Below, in pieces: positions 57,559 to 64,000 of a DNA stretch of 64,000 bases; position 1 is the stretch's first letter, and every line of letters begins with the position of its first letter. The translations under genes and the position numbers were made by a program. The stretch is taken from contig CAJNYU010001622.1 of assembly GCA_905331475.1 (NCBI GenBank), positions 17,344 to 81,343 on the forward strand, written 5' to 3'. Source of the stretch: Rotaria socialis. Taxonomy: Eukaryota; Rotifera; Eurotatoria; Philodinida; Philodinidae. The notes under the pieces were generated by a model. It had not been told where the DNA came from and ran no database searches. It worked only from the letters and a program-made list of their open reading frames with translations.

Positions 57559-60500
57559 ATGACTAAAAACGACGACAACGATTTCACTTTTACACCATTT
57601 ACAAGCAATTTGCTGGATGAAGAGATACATGATTCGTCAACACTTTCTCTACCGCCACCGGTGTCATCAACAGTACGTTCCTCGTCAGCTATTGATATTA
57701 TTACCATTGATGAACTAATTCTTAATGTTCATTTAAAATATGACTATTCAGAACTCAAGGCATTTGCTGATGAACTTGCAAAAATAAATAGATTAATGTC
57801 CATAGGCAATCGTCAATTGTCAACATTACAATTATATGCACTTAAATCAACACGTGAACCGATCGATATGAGCAATCAGAGTGTACGTAAAATTTATCGG
57901 CCGACTCTTTTTATTCGTAAAAACGATGCATTTGGCCCATGGAATTTCAATTATTTATTGAACATAATGGAAATCGATTATCAATGTTCAAGTGATGAAG
58001 GCTTTCCTAAAGTATGGAAAACAACAAATCAAACGAATGTTATTGTTAACATAATTCAATGTAAAGATCAAAACTCGACGAATTTTGCTACACAAAAAAA
58101 AGATGATACAGAAAGTGCGACGCCCGAAGGAGAATCAACAACCTTATTGGGAGTACTAATACAAATTTGTCGTCAAAACAAATACGACGAAAAGGATGCT
58201 AATCTATGGTTACGTTCTTTAAAAGGTAGACTATAGAATATATACATGTACCCCCATTCTATTCTATTCTATTTATTTAGAGGAAAGCATTACAACTCTC
58301 GAACATCTACGAACAATAGCATCGAATGATAGCTGGGAAAAAATTTCTTGTATAAAACATTTGCCAAAACAGATGATTCGTGATTATATACAGTTGAATG
58401 CAGCATCAAATACATTTAACAAAATAGTGAATCCATATGCCGAATCAGAAGCGACTCTCATTGGTGATATTCATCGGGTTCGGCGATACTTTTATTATGT
58501 TACGGATAATTTAAAACATTTGTCCTATTTGGATCGGCGTGCTGTCGATTTGGCTATTGTTGAAGTACGACGAAGTTACGATGACGATGGCAACGTACTT
58601 AATAATATACACAATTATTTACGAACATTTTGTCTGAAAAATGCTGTTGAAAGTGAAGCTGCTCATGAAAATCAACGCAATGAATGGCAAGCTGAGCTAA
58701 AACAACTTCGTTCAAATATTGAATCTAATCGGAAAAAATATGAAGAATGTCTTAAAGAATATGATACGGCTGAGACCGATACACGATTGTATAGTGTACG
58801 TTTAGAAAATAAAGCACGAAAAAGAGCTGAAGTTTATGCGAAAGCTGATCAAACCAATGATAAAAGCAAAAAAATAGACTTCGAAAATGAAGTGAAAAAT
58901 ATTCAAGTACAACTTGATAAAAAACAATATGTATCAAAGATGAAGAAAGAAGAATATCTCAGTTTTGCCGTCAAAACAGATAATGCAGAAAAACAAATTG
59001 AAAATTTAAATGGATTCCTCAAATTGAATGTTGCTGAAGAGCATAAGAAGCTCACTGTCAAATATGGGCGTGGTTTGCTTCTATACGGGCCACCAGGAAC
59101 AGGTGCTGTACGAAAAAACTACTTATCGAAGAAAACAGAATTGTTCTATTGAATTTAGGAAAATCGGAATTATTGAAACGTGTCGCTGTCTATGCTGGAA
59201 TAACAATGACAACGACGCCACTGGCAGCTGGTGAACTTAATCGACCTTATGTTGGTGAAACTGAAAAGTTACTGATCGATATAATGTATCGAGCTAATAC
59301 AATACCATATTTAATATGTGCCATGACCATTGATGAAATCGATGGTCTCGTACCGAAACGTGATAACAATGCGCAACAGTCGAAAGTCGATGGTATCAGT
59401 GTACTTCTTTCACACATTGAAGGTGTAAAAAATATTCCTAATTTGATTGTATTCGGCGCTACGAATCGACGTAATATGATGGACGAAGCATTCCTGCGTC
59501 GTATGCAAGCGAAGTGTTTTGTTGGTCGACCTTCGCCGCAAATACGTAAAAAAATGTTACGACCACTTTTAGTCAAGGATTCACGAACATTCAATAGTCA
59601 ACGGATTGATTTTCTTGTCAAAGTAACAACAAATTTTAGTGGAGCTGCTGTCGGCGCACTTAAATCGAGCATCATTGTAGCTATGGACAATCATCCAACA
59701 CTCAGCGATAATGAATTACTTGAATTGGCTGATAATGCTGCACGTGAATTTAGTTGTTGGTTCGGTATTGGTACATTACCAGAAATATGTCGTCTTCATC
59801 CGAATATTTTTAATTCTCAACAACAAGAAGAATTTTCATTGAGTCTACCTAAAACATCGCCAACAGGCCGTATTCTTGTTGATTTACAAGAACGTAACTG
59901 TCTAATTGAACTCACGAATGAACCTACACTTGAAAAAGATCTTTGCAAAGAAGAAACATCAATATTAACTTTACTTGCTCGATTTGTTCATGGATGTTCA
60001 AGTCGTAATATTGATACGATTCAAATTATTGATCTAAATTTTCTTACTAAACAAAATGCTTTTGATGAAAATCAAAGATTTGAATTATTAACAACGACTT
60101 TTCTAGGTAATTATAATCAATAGAAACTTGAACATAATATTTATTTTCTTTTTTTTCAATCTAGAATGTAATGAATATAATCGTTCTATGTTAATTTTTG
60201 ATATCGATTCATTGATCATGCTCAATGTGTCCGATTCAGAAATGTCAAAATCATTATCAATATCGAACATTACTCTATATCAATTTATAAGAGAAAAATG
60301 TAAAACAGCAATCGTCGAACAAAAGTCAAAGAATGAAAATGTAATTTAAAGAAATCGATTCGATCATTGATATAGTTTTCTATTTTTGTAGAAGGATGAA
60401 TATGATAATAAAGAAAAATGGATTGTTATGATTGTTAAACATCCACTATTGCGTAGTCTTCTTATTGAAGATATTGAATTTAAGAAAACAAGTCAACAAA

Positions 60501-60982
60501 TTGAAAAAGAAATAGCTGATGAACACCAAAGACTTGATAATGAGACAGAAAAACAATGTCCGAAATGTTTACAAAATTATATTCCATCGAAAATTAATCA
60601 TGGTAGTTGTCGTTATCATGACGGATTTGTTTACGATCTAGATAATAATAGAAATTTAACTCATGATGAAGCTCAATGTATGATGTTGCAGGCTAAAATT
60701 ACTAATCGTAACGCAGAACAACAACCGAAATTAATTTGGGCATGTTGTCTTGGTGTATATGGTCATGATGCACCATGTCAAATAGGTCTATGTGGTTTAC
60801 CTGAAGAATTAAAAATGGAAACGAATATTGATTTATCAAGACAAGATTTAGTTACTTTGGTACAAAATCATTTTATGAAGAATAAACGAGCTGAACAGAA
60901 AATCAAAAATTTTATTGATCATAACAGAAGAGCATCAAGAAATTTGATAACTAGTAAGTTAAATTCATCGCCAAAAAATTGA
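57559..60982 (+). CDS. AAA+ ATPase with coiled coil and Cys/His-rich C-terminus, five exons
   Basis: Exons 57559-58225, 58281-59102, 59159-60106, 60165-60340 and 60392-60982 join in phase to give about 1067 residues. The N-terminal region contains a helical stretch (NKYDEKDANLWLRSLKEESITTLEHL) resembling a SAM-type fold. A charged coiled coil (about 59 kb) precedes one AAA+ domain: Walker A GLLLYGPPGTGKSELL, formed across the 56-base intron at 59103, then Walker B LICAMTIDEIDGL, sensor-1 VFGATNRRNMMDEAF, and the arginine-rich LRRMQAKCFVGRP. The order is NSF/p97-like, but there is only one ATPase domain. The C-terminus holds a probable zinc site (CPKCLQNYIPSKINHGSCRYH, then WACCLGVYGHDAPCQIGLC). 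AAA+ proteins remodel other proteins with ATP; the target is unknown. The neighbour coiled-coil protein is a candidate partner. All splice sites are GT-AG and no breaks are seen. Confidence 0.82.
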
Positions 60983-61850
60983 TTACGAATTGAAAAATAA
61001 ACTTAAATGACTGATATTTCTTTTTAATTTAAATTTGTTCAAATAAATTTAGTCATGAAAACAATCGAGTTATTGTAGAATGTTGTTGATTTATATAGAC
61101 TCTTCAATCGATATCAATGAATGACAATAATAATCTTGCGTATTCATACTTTGATTTAATTTAGAACGCTCGGATAAAAATATAAAATCATACCCCTACA
61201 ATGAAAATGATGGTTTAGTGAATATACACTACCATGTAGAGTACCTCTAATGTATCCAACGGCCGATATCTTATATTGTACATTTAAAGTGTTCTTGGAT
61301 GGGCCTAGTAAATATTATTGTTGAGGGATCGCTTTTTTCAACTGCTAACACATATCTACACTTTATATCTCTAATAATGCAAGTGTTAAAAAGGGTCTGT
61401 AAGATAGTATGAGTTTGGGTGACAGAGTTGTTTAGGTCAAATTTCAGTGGGATTTAAGTCCTGGCGGAAGGAAACTAAGTAAAACCGGAATCTCACTCAG
61501 ACCGCTACAAGTGGTACCCAGACACACCTTCACCATCGTTCGAGAAAATGTTTTCGTCTGTTAATCTGCTATTTTCTGGTTAACTGGGAGATTACCCTCT
61601 GATGTGGGCGTGGATGTCTTCTACTCCATTCATTCACACCCACACTCCACCATTGCCTGAGTTCCTTGTCGTGTTTTGGTTTTACATCGCTCGTGGTCAC
61701 TTATTGATTTTTGAGTTCCCGACTCCTGGGAACTTGGCCAGGTTTCACGAAAGATAGTGAATGTCTGGCTTAGAGAATAATAAAAACAAATTATATTTAA
61801 TCTATTTCAAAGTAGAAATAAAAATAGAAACGAAAGCACAGTTTACGAGT
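60983..61850. other. Intergenic with a moderately GC-rich block
   Basis: No gene recognised. The segment from about 61440 to 61750 is less AT-rich than its surroundings and includes a GT/AC-rich inverted tract at 61603-61649, so it may be a degraded repeat. No open frame with a domain. Confidence 0.4.
61603..61649. repeat. GT-rich inverted repeat (telomere-like motif)
   Basis: GATGTGGGCGTGGATG is followed by CATTCACACCCACACTCCAC within about 20 bases, forming an approximate stem-loop of the same kind as those at 2831, 17225 and 21289. Confidence 0.5.
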
Positions 61851-62764
61851 CTATTCAATAGAAAATCGTTGAACACGATGATTACTACAATCGGCGACAT
61901 AAAGATTGCCATACCGATCGAAGAACAAACCAGCGGGATAATTTAACTGATATTCCCCGACTACTAAGCCATTTCCACCCACAATCTCAATGCTTTGGTT
62001 TACTCCTTGAATCCAACGTAACACACGTCGGTTTCCAGAGTCTACTACATACACAGTACCCAAGGTATCGACGAAAAGTCCTTGAGGAGTCCACAATTGT
62101 GTCAAAGTTTTTCCTCTACCTTAACCTCCAGCGACAGTAATGCCTTGTGTTGCATCTTTGCTCCATTTCATTACACGATGATTGCTGCTGTCTGATATGT
62201 AGACATTCTGTTGTCGATCGACAAAGAGATAAGTTGGTATGTCGAGTTGTCTGGCAGAAGGACCTTTGCCATTACCACCAGCTACAACAGTGCCTTTGGT
62301 CGTTCCCAATTGATATCGCATTACTGCACGTTGGTCTTGGTCGCTGACATATAGATATATATGATCATCCATGGCTAATCCATAACATCCGATTTTGTCG
62401 ATCATGATTTCTCCTTGTGTTGTGTCACTATGACGCGACCATCGTACAATTCGTCGATTCCCTCGGTCGCAGATGACGAGACTATCCGTCTCTTTGTCGA
62501 TCAATACATCGGTTGGAACATTTAAATAATTCAGTTCAGCACCTTTGCGATTGCCACCAGCAACGACTTGTCCATTCATGTCACCTTTTTTCCATTGCAT
62601 AATACGATGGTTCGAACAGTCAGCAATGACCACTGTTTGATTATCATCAACAAAGAGACCATAAGGCTCGTTGAGTTTATTGATAGCATTGCCGGATCCG
62701 TTACCTCCAGCAACTGTCATTCCGTTCTGCGCCCATTTGGCATCAGCAAAAATATTGGGTATAG
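61851..62764 (-). pseudogene. NHL-repeat beta-propeller protein with an in-frame TAA
   Basis: This is a homologue of the NHL gene at 9619-10548, in opposite orientation. The exon begins at about 62764 after a CGTATAG acceptor and encodes IPNIFADAKWAQNG, then MTVAGGNGSG and about five NHL repeats (LNEPYGLFVDDNQTVVIADC..., LDIPTYLFVDRQQNVYISD...). After KDATQGITVAGG comes TAA (62118-62120) where the sister gene has Glu in VAGGEGGG; one base (GAA to TAA) explains it. The frame then resumes as GRGKTLTQLWTPQGLFVDT and ends normally in NLYVADCSNHRVQRFSIE at 61851. Everything else looks conserved, so the mutation is probably recent, or a truncated propeller is made. An upstream ATG near 62800 gives a short frame that stops at the acceptor, so the first exon is unresolved. 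Confidence 0.85.
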
Positions 62765-62849
62765 CTATACGAAACGAAAAGCAAAGCAGATCTTCATCGT
62801 CTCATTCTGTCGCTCTCCACTCACGAACGGGGTAGTGTTACAAAGGTAA

Positions 62850-63712
62850 TATAAAGATGTGAATAGAACTCTTGAGAAATCTTTGCTAATTTTGTGGCAT
62901 GACATGATGAAGACCATTAGTAACAGAGTGCATTGCGAAAATCATCGAGTGTAGAAGTAGGAAACATGTCACAACTGCATATAGATCCTTTAGAAATTTA
63001 CGCATGTTCCGAGAAAGTGTCTCTGCAAAACTCAAGGAATTTCAATTAGCCAGTAAAAGCAGAGAAAGATGAGGAAAAGTCTTCCTACCGGAAACAATTG
63101 ATGGGGAATTAGAAGATTCAGTTAATAATTCTGAGAAAATCGTAGGGAATGCAACGTAAGTCTCAATAGGAAATTCTGTGAATTCCGTAAGAGGAATCTT
63201 AGTAGGAAACATCAGAAAGCTTTGAAGGACTTCGTAAGTTTAAACATCATCAGAAAGCTTTAGAATTCTAAGAACTACACGGGCTTTTTATTTGAAACAG
63301 ATCTTAACCTGAATTTCAACAACAACAGATGCAGGATTATGATTAGATTTTACGAAGTTTTGTAAAAGGTCGTGATGTTGTAATCTTTACTAGGTAACAA
63401 TCTTTTGTAGCCATTACTGACTTGCTTATCAAGTGCCGTAAATGTCATGTACCTCACTGGTTTCATTCCATATGAGATATTTCAGAATAACTACTAGTTG
63501 TTCATACAGTTTGACGAAAAGCAATCGTGATCGGAGAATCGAATGGGTCCAATAGATTTTTCGATATTTTGTATCGATTTCTCTCGAAAAAATATGTTTT
63601 GATGGAATCTATTAGTTCTCAATAGAGTTCAATCGAGGGTAAGCGGTATAGTGAAATTGAACTGCTTTATCAATTTAAAAAATACTGTTTCCAATTCATT
63701 TTTCTGGTGTGA
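62850..63712. other. Intergenic, no supported gene
   Basis: About 860 bases with stop codons in all frames, showing several AGGAA(A/T)-type short repeats (for example GGAAACAT, GGAATTT) near 62950-63240. No gene recognised. Confidence 0.45.
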
Positions 63713-64000
63713 TCACACAAGACTGTGGGTGTGGATGCGTGTCGGTATGGATATGGGTTTGAATGTATAAGTAATCTGATAGGACCCGCACCCTGCACCA
63801 GTCCTTGGAGTAATGCTTATGCTTCCATCAGTCACTGCAGTTGGAGTTGGATCCGTTATCACGGTTGTGATTAGAAACTTAGTCTCAGTTAGGGTTTGAA
63901 TAGTTGACAATTTTTTACTTGTGTTTCCACTCGTTGCTGTTGTAGGCGTGCTTGTCTGCGTCACTGTAGTGCTGGTGTGAGCTTTCGTTACAGTTGTGGT
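63713..64000 (-). CDS. Thr/Ser-rich protein fragment, runs off the window
   Basis: The frame is open to the right edge of the window (it reads TTTVTKAHTSTTVTQTSTPTT before the internal Met) and ends at 63713. It is rich in Thr, Ser and Pro, as in mucin-like or secreted surface regions, followed by CGSYQITYTFKPISIPT. The 3' end lies in a GT-rich telomere-like tract, so the last residues may belong to an intron instead. The start is outside the window and the function cannot be stated. Confidence 0.35.
   Translation of the reverse strand, partial: TTTVTKAHTSTTVTQTSTPTTATSGNTSKKLSTIQTLTETKFLITTVITDPTPTAVTDGSISITPRTGAGCGSYQITYTFKPISIPTRIHTHSLV

Noticed and set aside
5120-62764. Reassigned TAA codon as explanation for the three in-frame TAA breaks
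   Set aside because: Intact genes of the window (PARP1, macroH2A, NHL, AAA+) end normally at TAA, TGA or TAG, and TAA does not appear inside them, so mutation is the better explanation.
1-64000. tRNA, rRNA, CRISPR array, retrotransposon reverse transcriptase
   Set aside because: No T-loop/anticodon architecture, ribosomal segment, regular direct-repeat/spacer pattern or RT motif (YxDD context) was found by reading both strands.

Overview
The window looks like nuclear DNA of a bdelloid rotifer (Adineta/Rotaria-like). It is AT-rich, and its genes carry many very short GT-AG introns of about 50-65 bp. It contains gene families that are strongly expanded in bdelloids: ADP-ribosyltransferase fused to TPRs, NHL-propellers and caspase-like proteins. 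Metazoan genes (PARP1, macroH2A, four-MBT protein, sphingosine kinase, UNC93, GH20 hexosaminidase) are interleaved with intronless or fungal/bacterial-looking genes (FAD monooxygenase, CtlX hydrolase, a pyruvate decarboxylase relic) of the kind often attributed to horizontal transfer in these animals. Species and family assignments are inference from sequence alone.

Layout. 1-18 kb is gene-poor and repeat-rich. It holds a caspase-like gene cut by an in-frame TAA, an NHL-repeat gene, two related hairpin-bearing terminal-inverted-repeat elements set in a degenerate tandem array, a GC-rich islet, and an ART-TPR gene broken by one frameshift and one TAA. 18-36.7 kb is a mostly intact gene block: a multispan membrane protein (-), PARP1 (-), FAD monooxygenase (-), a Ly6-like gene (+) with a complete CtlX gene (-) inside its intron, GH20 hexosaminidase (-) and UNC93-like transporter (+). 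37-40.2 kb is a decay zone: a lectin/CUB-like gene split by a 1.08 kb hAT-type element with perfect 8-bp target duplication, a 394-bp fold-back element, and an intron-containing pyruvate decarboxylase fragment. 40.7-50.9 kb is a run of minus-strand genes: sphingosine kinase, macroH2A, four-MBT protein, a DUF4476-like protein and a tiny two-exon gene. 52.7-61 kb is plus-strand: a basic unknown protein, a 980-residue coiled-coil protein, and a five-exon AAA+ ATPase with coiled coil and Cys/His C-terminus. 61-64 kb has a second, inverted NHL gene broken by a TAA and a Thr/Ser-rich coding fragment at the edge.

How genes relate. PARP1, the macro-domain histone and the MBT reader are chromatin and ADP-ribose proteins and could share nuclear roles, but nothing shows co-regulation. 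The coiled-coil protein and the AAA+ ATPase are adjacent, co-oriented and unlike standard families; they are the best candidates for something undescribed. No rRNA, confident tRNA, CRISPR or reverse transcriptase was seen.
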